Below, piece after piece: positions 48,066 to 60,018 of a stretch of DNA of 64,000 nt (positions are counted from its first letter, which is position 1; the number at the start of each line of letters is the position of its first letter). The notes under the pieces were generated by a model. It had not been told where the DNA came from and made no database searches. It saw only the letters and a list, made by a program, of their open reading frames with translations. The stretch comes from Corythucha ciliata (taxonomy: Eukaryota; Arthropoda; Insecta; Hemiptera; Tingidae). The position numbers were made by a program, and so were the translations under genes. The DNA lies in contig CM075937.1 of the NCBI GenBank assembly GCA_038030265.1, positions 1,240,001-1,304,000 of the forward strand. Reading direction: 5' to 3'.

Positions 48066-48189
48066 AAAATTAGAGTCAGCACTTTTTTTTTTTTTACCGG
48101 CCGCATCTCACGGAAACCATTCTCTCCATTTAACCTACCGTTGGTATGAGCGGCACATCGATTTTTAAAATTAATAGGAACAAAAACAA

Positions 48190-49300
48190 AAAAAAATTCG
48201 CTCCGGCAGCTGGCGGTCGGAAAGAGTGCATTTCATTCCGTATACGGATACCCTAAGCCGTCCCAGAAGTAATAATTTTGATACCATAATTTGTTTCATT
48301 AAGCCGAACTTCTTCATCTATTTTCACCCCCCTCTCTTCAAAAATGTCGAAAAGTTTCGGTAGTTTTCCAAGGGCTTTGTTATATTAAATATTTGTGCCG
48401 TATTTTATAATACCTAAACGTGTGAATTTAAGCGATTTTTTTGAAATTTCATCCTCTATTTCACCCCCCCCCCCCGTCAAAGTTTTCTCTCAATGGAACT
48501 CAGGGCTTAGGTTGCATTAAATTATTGAGTCGAATTTTAGAGCGCTAAGATGAACTAGGTAAGTTCAACGCTATTTTTACACTTCCACACTGGAAGGACC
48601 ACCCCCACCACCTTGACTTTTTCGAAAAATTAAAATGGGAATCAAAGGCTACTCTAACATGGAGTATAGGTACCGAATATGATGCTTCTAGAATCAACTG
48701 GTAATTTATAGTGATTTTTTGACCATTTCAATCCCTATTTTCCCCCTCTTCAACTCGACCGATTTGGCCAAAATGCAATACCAACCAGGGTCTTGCGACT
48801 ACTGACTTTTGTGCCAAAGCGCGTTCCGCTAAATCAACTTCTACGAGAGTTATCGTGCTAACAAGAAAACGGCCATAATATTATAAGTAAAAGTTAAGTT
48901 TCCCCCTAAACAATAGTAGACACGTAAGCACCTTCTTAGTTGTAAGATATCTTTTACTATGTAAACAATAACAACCCCCACCTTCCTTTTATAGAAAATA
49001 AAACTCCCTGCAACCCATTCGGAAGTGTTACTTTTTGATGAGTATTTCGGAGTGTAATTACTGTATAATTGGTTCGCGCATTTAAATAAAAGTTGTTTTC
49101 TAAAAAACGAAATATCCGTTGCCTAAACTTATTTTAAATATATAAATATATACAAAGAACTATATATATATATGAATCCTGGAGACCACTGAATTCGTGT
49201 TCTAGTGGTTCTGAAACGTGAAAAAAACATGACGTGACCCGTGTTTGCCACCATCACGACGAGACCAATAGTGCATTTTCAGAATGAAATGCACTAAAAG
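48190..49300. repeat. dispersed non-autonomous element (agtgcatttcattc ends)
   Basis: Left end near 48205-48235 (ggcggtcggaaagagtgc), right end gaatgaaatgcact at about 49277-49290. The interior from 48345 matches 37030-37770 in order, and 39026-39470 in part. A diverged copy lies at 46560-46830. No coding sequence. A ~250-bp stretch (about 48880-49130) is unique to this copy and may be a further insertion. Confidence 0.65.
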
Positions 49301-49807
49301 AACAAAGCAAACCAGAACTATTTAAAATTGAAATTGCACAGCTTGATCAACCAGATATCCCGTGGCCCTCCTCCCAATAAATGTCAGTTGGGCGAATAAA
49401 TTTGTGAAACTTTGCGTATCCACTCCATTCACTCGAAGCTGACGCTGTCACTTTTGAGACATGTTCGAAGGTGAGCGAATTCGATTATATTTTGTTTTTA
49501 GTTATTTCTTGCGAACATACTGTTGTTCGGCAAAATGAGCCACGAAAAATGCATCGTTCGTTCGTCGATGTATGAATTATGCTGGTGGCGTGATCGTCTG
49601 TCAAACCTCTTAATCAGCTATAAAAAATAAACATTGCATTTCCCCACGCGCGCTTTTCCAGGAATTGTTTACAAGTGAAGCTGAGATCTTTCTTCCCCCC
49701 CCCCTCTCACCGTTTTATACTAGATTATTCTAGATCTTTTTGCTATTGTATATAAAGGCTTAGACTTAAGAAGAGTTAGTCAGTAAGTGAGTCATTATTA
49801 TTATTAG

Positions 49808-50113
49808 CAATACACGTCAAAAAATCCACGCATCAAACATTAAAAGACCAAGGAAACTCGATAAACCCACCATTGAAAAACAATTACAAAATTGTCAAGA
49901 CGAAAGTCTCCCGCAAAATGAAACCATCAAGACCGGATTCAGTCTTGTTCTGACACCGCAAGACTTCCTCACTTTAAAAGGTAATAATTGGTTAAATGAT
50001 GGAATTATTAATTATTATTTAGAACTAATCAACAATAGAAGTCAAAATCACCCGAATTTACCAAAAACGTATGCATTCAATACATTCTTTTATATTTCTT
50101 ACTCCCAAGGCTA
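49808..50113 (+). CDS. Ulp1/SENP-like SUMO protease exon (partial)
   Basis: The frame is open from 49791 and reads VLTPQDFLTLKGNNWLNDG, then IINYYLELINNRS and YAFNTFFY, matching the start of the C48 (Ulp1/SENP) catalytic domain, which cleaves SUMO from proteins. A possible acceptor lies at 49807 (ttattattag). The exon runs into the gap at 50114, so the catalytic His-Asp-Cys are not visible. No stop breaks the readable part. Ulp1-type proteases are also carried by some DNA transposons, so host origin is likely but not proven. Confidence 0.65.
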
Positions 50114-50613
50114 NNNNNNNNNNNNNNNNNNNNNNNNNNNNNNNNNNNNNNNNNNNNNNNNNNNNNNNNNNNNNNNNNNNNNNNNNNNNNNNNNNNNNNN
50201 NNNNNNNNNNNNNNNNNNNNNNNNNNNNNNNNNNNNNNNNNNNNNNNNNNNNNNNNNNNNNNNNNNNNNNNNNNNNNNNNNNNNNNNNNNNNNNNNNNNN
50301 NNNNNNNNNNNNNNNNNNNNNNNNNNNNNNNNNNNNNNNNNNNNNNNNNNNNNNNNNNNNNNNNNNNNNNNNNNNNNNNNNNNNNNNNNNNNNNNNNNNN
50401 NNNNNNNNNNNNNNNNNNNNNNNNNNNNNNNNNNNNNNNNNNNNNNNNNNNNNNNNNNNNNNNNNNNNNNNNNNNNNNNNNNNNNNNNNNNNNNNNNNNN
50501 NNNNNNNNNNNNNNNNNNNNNNNNNNNNNNNNNNNNNNNNNNNNNNNNNNNNNNNNNNNNNNNNNNNNNNNNNNNNNNNNNNNNNNNNNNNNNNNNNNNN
50601 NNNNNNNNNNNNN
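50114..50613. other. assembly gap (N)
   Basis: 500 unknown bases that hide the rest of the protease exon. Bases 50614-50880 after the gap have no clear coding signal. Confidence 0.99.
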
Positions 50614-50887
50614 AGCACGCCTCGTGTCTTCTTCCTCAAAATAGTGAGGAGAAAGAAGAAGAAGAAAACAACAAGTTGAGTAAGCTAATGAATAGCACGA
50701 GTTCAGAATTAGAGCGACTAAATCAAAATCAATAGAACAGAATGAGAGTCCTCTTCCTGTACATGGAAAAGAGGGGCGGGAAGGGAAATTGAGTCGGCTA
50801 AAAAAAACGGATCATCAGAACGAATCATTTCCGTACAAAACCTCTGAATTAGTGGAAGTATCTTGTTTTAATGAATTAAGGCCGGGT

Positions 50888-51324
50888 TTACGTTGACTAT
50901 TTTTTGGGAGGAAGTAAAAAAAAAAAAAAAAACTGGTTTATTACTCACCAAATAATTGCCCGGTTCTTTGCCTGTTAAGTCCCTTCTATTCCTCGAATAA
51001 TAATAATGAGGCCTCGGCGGGAAGCAGTCTGTTTTAAAATCAAAAAACGTATTTCTCTTCGGGTTTTCGTACGTGTCCGGATCGAACACTGGAACTTAAC
51101 AAAAGAACGACGTTTGACTGTTTACTTTAAAACAACTGAACAAAACTCTAAAATATAAGAAAAGAAAATTCACTCGATCGAGCCGCTATTATATCGTTTT
51201 TGATTTCAGTCGCGTCCTCGTCTTCGGGATCATCCTCCTCGTCACTGACGCTGCTCGTAGGCAGACCTTTGAGAAGAATGGCGCACAACAGCAGTAGGAG
51301 AAGAGTCGAGGCGACAACTCTCAT
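50888..51324 (-). CDS. small secreted protein, three predicted exons
   Basis: Exon 1 (51174-51324) starts ATG and codes for a signal peptide (MRVVAST, a Leu-rich core LLLLLLCAILL, cleavage near GLPTSS) then an acidic stretch (DEEDDPEDEDATE). A donor gtgaat follows. Exon 2 (50949-51088) sits between acceptor gttccag and donor gtgagt. The join makes one frame (AARS-M-FDPDTYEN) with no stop. Exon 2 has a single Cys (TDCFPPRP) and a dibasic RNRR site before DLTGKEPGNYL. A last exon after a strong pyrimidine tract would add only Ser-Thr and a stop (50888-50896). Total about 99 residues. The layout fits a secreted precursor or peptide hormone type protein, but I do not recognise the family. Confidence 0.6.
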
Positions 51325-51329
51325 GAGTC

Positions 51330-52640
51330 TTCTAATTGTCACTGCTATGAGTCTTCTAATAAAATTGCGCGAATGAGTTTTTTTTTTTAAAAACAATTGG
51401 GTGGCATTTTTGAGGGTTTTTTTTTTTTTTACTTTGGTTTTGGCTTTTTGACAGCATTACAAGCATCTTCAGGAGCAGTCAAATTGACAACAGTGCAACA
51501 GGAGCTCTGTGTTACCTGTACGATTGAATAATTGAGAGGGTATGAACGCAAGAAAGTTTTGCAGCGCTTACCATTATTCAAATAAAACTTTTAAAAAGTC
51601 CTAATCTTGTGGGTCTTTCTTACAAGTTATTACGCCTGTCACTCGTACATTTTTTTATTTTTTTTACGTCATCACATCTTTAAACGAATCGAAATAACAC
51701 AAACCACAAAATCGTGTTTTTTTTTTAAACCGAAACCGCAACGTTTTAAATCATTCGTAAAAGCAAAAATGCATCTAAACTTTCCCTCACGAGAAATACG
51801 GAACGTCTGATTCTGATCTGTTGTCTTGGGGCGGGGAAAAAAAAAAAAAGGACGGCGGTCTTCTTGGAGTGACCCATTAATTTAGGAGAGTACGGAATAG
51901 ATTTAACCTTGAGACCGAACAATAATCTTCTTATAAAACATTAAAAGTAAAACAAAAAAATCAGCCTAAAGCTGGTGACGTGGGGGGGGGGAGCGAGCTT
52001 TCAAGAATTTTACAACTTTTTTTTTTTTTTGGAAACACTTTAACGAGATCTGGATGTCTTGTTCCGCGACATAGCAACATTACACTTTAGACACGAGCAA
52101 CGACAATGGACTTTACAGAGAGAAAGAGTTTTTCCGGCAGATCTGTAGAGAGATCGTTATATTTTTTAAAAAAAAAAAAATACTGCGTAAGAACAAACGT
52201 CTTTACGCGCACTTAAATATTTTTTATCTGACTTTTTTTTTTTTTTTGTCTTAAGCGCTCAGGAATTCGTCTTACCTCGCCTTCATATCAAAGCCGTCAT
52301 CTCCGCTCAAAACTTGCTCTTCAAGGAGCTCCGTGCTTGTCACCTTTGAATTCTTGTTGGTAGAGAGACGTACGTATCACCCCCCCTCCTGAAATATCTA
52401 CAACAAAAAAAAAAGTCATATGGAAATATTCTCGTTGCATCAACAACAAAAGTAGAAGAAAAAAGTCCAACAAGTCCAGCGGTGGGACATTTTATGAATG
52501 AGTTTACCTGATCCGTCATAGGGTTGCTTTTTAGTTACGCCCGAGCCATGAAACTAAGAATTCGGACTTTGGAAGTAATCTTCCAAAAATGACTGTTTGA
52601 CCCCTAGTCTAAATTTATTTATTTATTTTAGTTATTCACC
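51330..52640. other. no recognised gene; possible upstream exon
   Basis: On the minus strand, 52275-52330 ends with ATGAAGGCGAG before gtaaga. Splicing to the ag at about 51336 would give a start MKARRLMRVV for the secreted protein, a speculative 5' exon. The rest is AT-rich with A and T runs. Confidence 0.3.
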
Positions 52641-52645
52641 ACTTA

Positions 52646-53604
52646 GTCCAGTCAAGGAACGTATTCTAGACTGCAATAATTCATAAAGAATTTTTCTCTT
52701 TTGGAATGTGTTCAGAGGTGGCCTGGGGTTACCTCACCAAAAGTCCCCGAGTTTTCGAATGGAGCGTGACTCTGGAGAGGGCGAAATGTGCGACCATTTT
52801 CGGGTTTCCACCAATATCTAGGAAACTACTAGCGTTAGCGTCTAGACGCCGAAATGCAAAAATAACGTTCGCATAATTTCCGATAAATTCGCCTCTATTC
52901 CTTTTTTTCATTTGCGTAGCGGTTACCGATATGTGGGGAAAAGATTGCATTCGATTTTGGCCTCGGCTGATGTTTTCTTCATGTTAAGGCGTTACACTTC
53001 ACACAATATCATCGGTATCACCCTTGAACAGTACCGTCTGTCGCCTTTCAAACATAAAAAAATGGTATGCATTTTTCAAACGCCGCTCCTTCCGGTTGAC
53101 TGCGTTTAAAAAGGTCGCTAGACATTGTGATTACTCGTCAAGGTGTCTACTTTAGTAATCTATGCTCAAAATTTGGGGTAGCTGAGGGACAATTTTGAGA
53201 AAAGTTTATTTTTCGTTATTTCTGGGCGTAACTGTTTAGAGCTACAATTTTTCGACAAAGTGAGTGATATGAAGCAATTGAGCTGTAAAATGAGCTTTCA
53301 TTTGAGCTGCTTTTTATACTTCTTTCCCCCCTCTATTCGGCAGGATTTTTGAACGTGTTCGGAGCAGAGTTGCCAAGGGATCAGCCTATAAAATGTTATC
53401 ATCATAATGTTTATTAGATGGTTCCACGGCAACTCTGCACAGAATATGTTTCAGACACCTTGCTGGAACAGTCCTAAAGCACAATGAATAAAAAAATGTA
53501 ATAAACAGTTTGAAATTTTTGTTTTATTTAATAACAAAATTATTTACGAATAGGTACTAATTAAAATAAATAATGTTTTTAAAATAGTTTCGTCTTCTTG
53601 GAGG
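52646..53604. repeat. copy C left terminal inverted repeat and 3' flank
   Basis: It matches copy A's right arm inverted and copy B's left arm. It lacks the segment around gtgtggaagcac that A and B have (deleted between cggcagga and tttttgaacg at about 53347), then carries the gcagagttgcc palindrome and the 3' UTR. Confidence 0.85.
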
Positions 53605-54005
53605 TGCTGGGTCAAAGTCATATGGAAAACCAAGTTATTCGACTTCCCATGGTTTCTATACAAAAAAAATGAAGCGGTTCTTGGGTTGGGACTTTTGCTC
53701 CCGATTGGCTGCGCTATCGTTGCCTTCAAGGCTAGAACCCGTTAAATACAAAATTTCTATGAATCCAAGAGTTGAAAGAAACATATGTTATCAAGAAGAT
53801 ATCGTGCTTGAATTTTACTCCGTTCATAGACAGTAAGCTCGGCCCGTTCACGAGTCTTTATTGCCACTTCCCTGTTGAGCGCAGTGAGTGACGCACTGAA
53901 AATCGGAGCTAATTGAGGTAAGATAGAGAATTATTATTTTTCAAGTAATATGTAAGGTAAGTTATTCACGCAATCGTATAGTTATGATATCTTTTAAAGG
54001 GTAAA

Positions 54006-55290
54006 ATGCCGAGGACGTGTTTTGTTCCCCACTGCACAAGTGGTTACCGCCCTTCGAGTAGAAGGCCGGACGTGGACAAAGTTTCATTTTTCCGACCACC
54101 AGCGGTAACTTGTATAATATTAACTTATTCAGTTTTTATAGGTTCAAGCTGCCATTCTCTGCAGTATTTAATAGTATCCTCAATTTAAAATAAATTTTTT
54201 CAAATAGCAGTATTCCGCCCCTTTCACACTAGACGGAAAAAGACGTCAGTATCTTTTTTGTGGGACGGGACATGACTCCTAATTTGCCTCAACCACAACA
54301 AGCGGCTAAAAAAAAAAAAAAAAGAGGAGAAGGAAATAGATACACTACGGCATGGGTATACCACTGCCTACTGCTAAAAATCCTCAGCAACGCAGCGTAC
54401 AATTTCTTGCGTCGAAACCAAATAATGGCGTTACCAGCTCCAACGACATTGAATGCGTACTTGATAAAATTGAAACCGGCATTCGGCTTCCATCAAGTCT
54501 TTTCGAGGTCATGCAGAAAAAAGCAGCCCTCATGTCTCCATTAGAGAGACACGGTAGGGACTAGTTGTGATTGTTACTGTAGTGATTTTCTCGTTTGTTG
54601 AAATAACCTTTGAACGTAATCTCATAGGAACGCTGCTACTGGACAAAATATGTCTCAGCAAAGACCTCAAATTTGACAATAATCATTTTAAAATTATTGG
54701 TTTCACTGATCTCGGCCAGTATACGCCGCCAGAACAAATAGATTTGGAGGGAGATCACGCTCTGGTTTTTATTTTTCAACCGGTTCACGGAAAATGGATA
54801 CAGGCGTTAGAAGCCTTTCTTAGCAGGGTCGCTGCTCCTTCTCAAGTTCTGAATAAATTAATTATCGAAGCGAGATTAACTGAGAACGCTGGGTTTTCCG
54901 TGGACGGAGTCGTCACTGATGGCGCATCGTGGAACAGAGGTACGTAATTACTGAAGTCACATCATGCCGAATCACTCACTGCTTTCACCATGGAATAGGC
55001 GTGTCGAAAATTCTTGGCATTGATGACAGCAACTGTTCCGTCCCACATTTCATGGACGAAAACAGAGAAGGCTCCACTTCATAAGCGATTTTCCACACTT
55101 GGTCAAAAATATTAGAAATTGGGTACTCAGAATGAAAACATGTCAGGTAAGACGGAACCAGTTGTGATGATACATACGTATATGAGTAATTGTTAGGAGG
55201 CGTGGCGTCAAAGCGAAGTTGAAGGAAATCTCCGAAGAAACTACAGTGGCGTATGGCGATATAAAAAAACACATGTTTTTGAATTTACTT
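54006..55290 (+). pseudogene. P-element transposase (THAP, catalytic and GTP-region exons; truncated)
   Basis: Exon 1 starts ATG at 54006 with a THAP zinc finger (MPRTCFVPHCTSGY, then VSFFRPPA), which binds the element ends, up to a donor near 54104. A leucine-rich segment with stops follows (about 54236-54560). The catalytic exon (about 54600-54944) has LLLDKICLSKDL with the likely first Asp and VVTDGASWNR with the likely second, both in the RNase H-like fold. Donor gtacgt at 54944 joins to an exon from 55002 that reads GVSKILGIDDSN and, after a stop, FISDFPHLVKNIRNW of the GTP-binding region, ending at gtaaga (55147). A further piece lies at 55197-55285. The C-terminal part with the last acidic residue was not found. 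Confidence 0.8.
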
Positions 55291-55415
55291 GTGTGACTTG
55301 TTTTAAAAAGTAAAAAAAGGGCGTATTTTCAAAGATTGATTCTTTCGTTTATTTTCTTGGAAATATAAAGTTTTTAACTTTAACAAATCAGAAGTGGGGT
55401 GTGTAATCCACGTGC

Positions 55416-58120
55416 TTGACAAACGAAAAAGTTGAAATGGAAAACGGCGACAACCGGTCGAACCAGAGTGATGTGGACGCAATTGAGATGATGGACGACG
55501 TTGAATTAGACGAGGAATTGCGGACGAAAGCGGCGGAGGATTCATCCTCCATAACCCTAGTGAATCCTGAAATATTGGTGGCACAATTGATGAGAGGTGG
55601 ACTAGCTGACCAGATCAGCAAGGCAGTGAGACAGCAGGCGGCTCTAGTTTTGGCTGACTCGGCGGCGTCAAGAAGTGAGGATTCAACTACCGCGACATCG
55701 TTTAAATCAAGCGGACCCCTTCAAAATCAGTGCAGCACGTCCTCACAAAACAGTCGTTTTTCGGCGGGTGCAGAGATAATTGACCCGTTTGATCCCGCGG
55801 ATCCGGATAATCTGGCGGAAAAGTGGCTCGACCGGTTGGACAGATTAGGGCGTGTCCACGGATGGAGCGATGACGTCAAGGTGTTAATCTTCCAACAAAG
55901 ACTAGCCGGCGAAGCTAAGAAATGGTTCAACCGTTTGGAAACTTACAATCACTCGTGGGATGAATGGCGGTCAATTTTTTTGAAATCTTTCCCCAGGCGT
56001 TACGAGTTTTCCCAGCTGTTGGAGGAGCTAGTTGAACGGCGAAAGAGTTCTAACGAATCCATGGCGCAATACTTTCATTCAAAATTGGACCTATGTGTGA
56101 GGAGTGGAATTTCTGGCGGAAATGCGGTTTCATGCATTATTCGAGGCTTACCCGAGTCTCTGAGGGCGAATGCGCAGGCGGCAAGGTGTGCTACTCCGGA
56201 GGCGTTATATAATAACTTTTTGGCGGGTTTAGAGGCGTTTAAACCATCGGTCGGCAGAGAGTCAAGGCGTGACTTTTTCAGACAAGGCGACTTTCAGGAG
56301 TCACGAAATACCCAGAAGTACAAGCTAGCTTCACCACATCGCTCGCAGGTCCCTGCAACCAGCCCAAAGAGTTTGTTGAGATGTTACAACTGTCAAAAGA
56401 TGGGTACTCACTTGAGTCGAGACTGTCCCGAGGAAAGACGCGACAGATGCACGTGTTGCCATAGTTATGGGCACAAGTGGATAGACTGTCCTCAGTCATC
56501 AAAGTTCAAGGTGAGAAAAACTCTTTCAATTTTTACGAAAAATGTATCATTCCAAGATGGTATTTTAAATGGAAGTATGAAAGTTGTAGTTTACCTAGAT
56601 ACAGGAAGTACATGTAACTTAGTTTGTTGGCGCCTAGGCGAAACTTTAGGGTTCAAGCCTCATAAGAAACATGTTTGTTTAGAAGGGCTCGGTGGAAATT
56701 TCGGTTTTTCTTGTGGCGTCGTAGAGTTTAATTTGAAATTGGATGATGTGCAAATCATAGTTGAAGCAGAAGTTACAAAAACTGATATGGGCCCGATTGA
56801 GGTTCTCTTGGGTCAACCCTGTTTTAGAACCCCTGGCGTTGCGTTAGTGGCGAGTGGGGACAAGATAAAGCTGACGAATGTTGAAAATAATTCTAAGGCG
56901 TTCAATGAATTTGCGGGATTAAGTCTTGATGGGGGCGAAATGTCGAGATATCTTGTGGTTTTAGATGAGGATGTGAAATTGACCGCTAACCAGTCAACAG
57001 TGGTGAACGTTCAAATTGTCGGGGGAAATCCGGGGGAAGTTGTTTCTATGGGTCCCAAGTTAATTTCCTATGGCCAACAAACTGTAGCTATTCCAGCTGG
57101 AAATTTTGAATGCGACTCAAAAAATAGTTTATTGATTTTTAATTTAACTAAACATGATATTTTATGGAAAAGGGGACGGATAGTGAGCCGGGTGGAAAGA
57201 CTAGGCGATAAAGAAATGGTCAACGTGGTAAAATTGCATGGCTTTGGTGAAGTTGATGTAGGCGATATCGGCAAAGAAAATGAGTCCAAATTGAGAAATT
57301 TGTTGAGTCGATGGACGGAATGCTTCTCACGAGGGGATGAGGATCTGGGACTCACTAATTTAGGACACATGGAAATCAAATTAAATTCAGACCGCCAAAT
57401 TTACTACAGGCCTTACCGTTTGTCAATGAAGGAACGAGAATTAGTACGGAAACGTATTAAGAGTCTATTAGAAGGTGGTGTTATCCGGGAGTATAGTTCT
57501 GAATATGCTAGTCCGGTGATCTTAGTTCCGAAAAAGAACAATGAGGTACGATTATGTGTTGATTATAGGGCTTTAAATTCTATAACTGTTAAAGATAGGT
57601 ACCCATTGCCCCTAATTTCTGATCAAGTGGATTGCTTAGCCGGAAAACATTATTTTACTACTTTAGATATGGCTCAAGGGTACCATCAGATTCCTATGCA
57701 TCCAGATTCAATCCATAAAACGGCATTTATTACTCCTGACGGGCAATTTGAGTACCTTAAGGTACCTTTCGGTTTGGCCAATTCACCATCGGTTTTTCAG
57801 CGGATAGTGAATAAAATGCTGGGTGATTTAAGACACAAAGACGTCCTGGCGTACATGGATGACCTCCTTGTGCCATCCGATGATGTTGATAAAGGGTTGG
57901 AATTACTTGATCAAGTATTGAGTTTGATCAGTAAGGCAGGATTCAAATTGAAGTTGTCAAAATGCTCGTTTTTGAAAAAGCAAATCGAGTACTTAGGCTT
58001 AGAAGTTTCGTTCGAGGGCATCAAACCCACAAGGCAGAAAATTAAGGCTGTTTCAGACTTTCCAACCCCGAAGAATGTCCACAATGTAAGAGAACTTGTT
58101 CTGTGCTGTGTCACCACCCA
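55416..58120 (+). CDS. Gypsy-4 gag-protease-RT polyprotein (truncated)
   Basis: One open frame of about 900 residues. Gag core at about 120-270 (AEKWLDRLDRLGRVHGW, KKWFNRLETYNHSWDEW), two zinc knuckles near 325-365 (CYNCQKMGTHLSRDC, CTCCHSYGHKWIDC), protease near 395 (VVYLDTGSTCNLV), and RT from about 660 with FTTLDMAQGYHQIPM, PFGLANSPSVFQ and the catalytic YMDD at about 815. It stops after PTPKNVHNVRE, where RNase H should follow; the last ~20 residues read through foreign sequence. RNase H, integrase and both LTRs are missing. A tcagaagtggg at about 55388 resembles a primer binding site. The intact frame is unusual for such a truncated copy. Confidence 0.85.
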
Positions 58121-58149
58121 CTGTGTCTTCAGCACAGTTGAGTTCTTCA

Positions 58150-58446
58150 TGATTTGAAAATATTCACGTTCAGAGGCCCTTTTTAGTCAAGAATGGATAG
58201 CAACAATTTATCAAGTTTTTTATCGAGTTATTCATGAAGACCTTTTTCAGACCTTTTTTCAGAAAAGTTGGCGCATAGTGTCACCATGAAAATCGTATTT
58301 TTTAATTGCCTTCTTAGAGGGACATTTTTCTAGATATTTCAAATTTGGACAGAAAAGACACGAGACACCTATATTCATTTCTTACGTTGTTTACTTGACA
58401 TTAAATCTCAAAATTGGTTATGAAAAATTGGAAAAAATTGAAAAAA

Positions 58447-58498
<52 letters not shown>

Positions 58499-58544
58499 AG
58501 GTGAAGTGTACAAAAGAAAACAATAAGACCCAAAAAATCAGAGA

Positions 58545-58576
<32 letters not shown>

Positions 58577-59571
58577 TAATAATAATAATAATAAAATAAA
58601 TAGCTAAAAAAGGAAAATAAGCAAGGATAATTTCAAAGATCCTCCTTCAATTTCAAAGATTTCCTTGCGCGAGTCCATAGATGTAATGCATGTCACGCAG
58701 CTCATCATTTGAAAACGTGTTCATTTCAATAAATTTATGAGAATGACAATGACGATGAAGAAACCTTGAGCTTTTTTGTGAGACGGCTTTTATTCGACAA
58801 TGTCAGGCTTGTACACATGGAAAAATGAAATGATCACCAATCTTCTCGATCCTATTCTCAAACTGAGCCATACCGATTTCTGTGAATGAAAACCTCGTGT
58901 TGTCCTATGCCCGTCTACGATCGAGTAGCTGCATATTAAAGGATCTTTGAAATTATCCTTGCTTATTTTCCTTTTTTAGCTATTTATTTTATAATTATTA
59001 TTATTATCTCTTTTTATTATTATTATAATAATAATTATTATCTCTTTTTATCATTATTATAATTATTATTATTATTATTATTATTATTATAGTCTTTTCT
59101 GTCCAAATTTGAAATATCTAGAAAAATGTCCGCTAAGAAGGCAATTAAAAAATACGATTTTCATGGTGACACTATGCGCCAACTTTTCTGAAAAAAGGTC
59201 ATCTCGGAAAGCACCTGTTGAGGAACACTCCAGCTTCAAAATGTCGTGAGAAGAGGTTGAATTTTGAACAAGTTTGACTTTGTGGCCGAATATCTGAGCA
59301 CGTGTGGATTAAAATGGAATTGAATGCCAAAATCTTAATAGAAAAAAGTCCGCTCTTTCCAATGGTGCCGTCAGATTTGATCTTAGAGCTACCGGTGTCC
59401 ATGCAACGGCCACTTTTCCAAAAAAAAACAAGGCAGAATCAAAAAGTACTTAAATCCTGAATATCTCGGAAAATAATGAGAATCGGACTATGGTCAATAG
59501 GGGTCATTTTGACCCATTTTTGGTGCAGAATCACCGGGTGAAATATTGCCCTCTATTTCTTGAACACCCTG
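58150..59571. mobile_element. mariner fold-back derivative
   Basis: The outer right end (cttgaacaccctg before TA at 59572) and the block ggtgattctgc inverted match the end of the mariner at 21828. Segments 58254-58360 and 59093-59196 are inverted copies (agttggcgcatagtgtcacc), as are 58598-58641 and 58936-58983. The loop holds the start of a mariner transposase on the minus strand (58660-58725: MNTFSNDELRDMHYIYGLAQ). A (A)n run at 58450-58496 and (act)n/(aat)n runs at 58549-58595 lie inside. Confidence 0.75.
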
Positions 59572-59573
59572 TA

Positions 59574-60016
59574 CAGGGTGTTTCGCAACCAGTCGTGAAT
59601 ACTGAAAGAGGTGATACAACAGGTGATTTAGAGTCGATATTGTTCTTTTCGACTTTTTCGAAAACCCATTCGTTCCCGAGATATCGATTAAAATATTTTT
59701 GGACATTCGTTACTTTTCCTCATTTAAGAGGGCGTAGCGCCGATACAAAAGCAAAAAAACAAAAACTAATCAGCTCGTTGGAAAGAGCGCAAAATTTCCT
59801 CCAAATTTGTGTGCTAAAATAGGAAAAATACCCCCTCCAACGATAATAAAATTAGCCCAGAACTTAACGAAAATCCTTTTCTATTTTTTTCGTTACTATT
59901 CAAAGCGTGTTAACTTTCGAATGGGTTTTCGAAAAAGTCGAATGGAACATTATCGACTCTAAATCACCTGTTGTATCACCTCTTTCAGTATTCACGACTG
60001 GTTGCGAAACACCCTG
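59574..60016. mobile_element. Tc1/mariner-type MITE, 443 bp
   Basis: Inverted ends of about 99 bp start CAGGGTGTTTCGCAACCAG, with TA outside both (59572-59573 and 60017-60018). It abuts the mariner fold-back end at a shared TA. Non-coding. Confidence 0.85.
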
Positions 60017-60018
60017 TA

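Noticed and set aside
50058..50679. Open frames across the second N block
   Set aside because: Same artefact; only the part before 50114 on the plus strand has family features.
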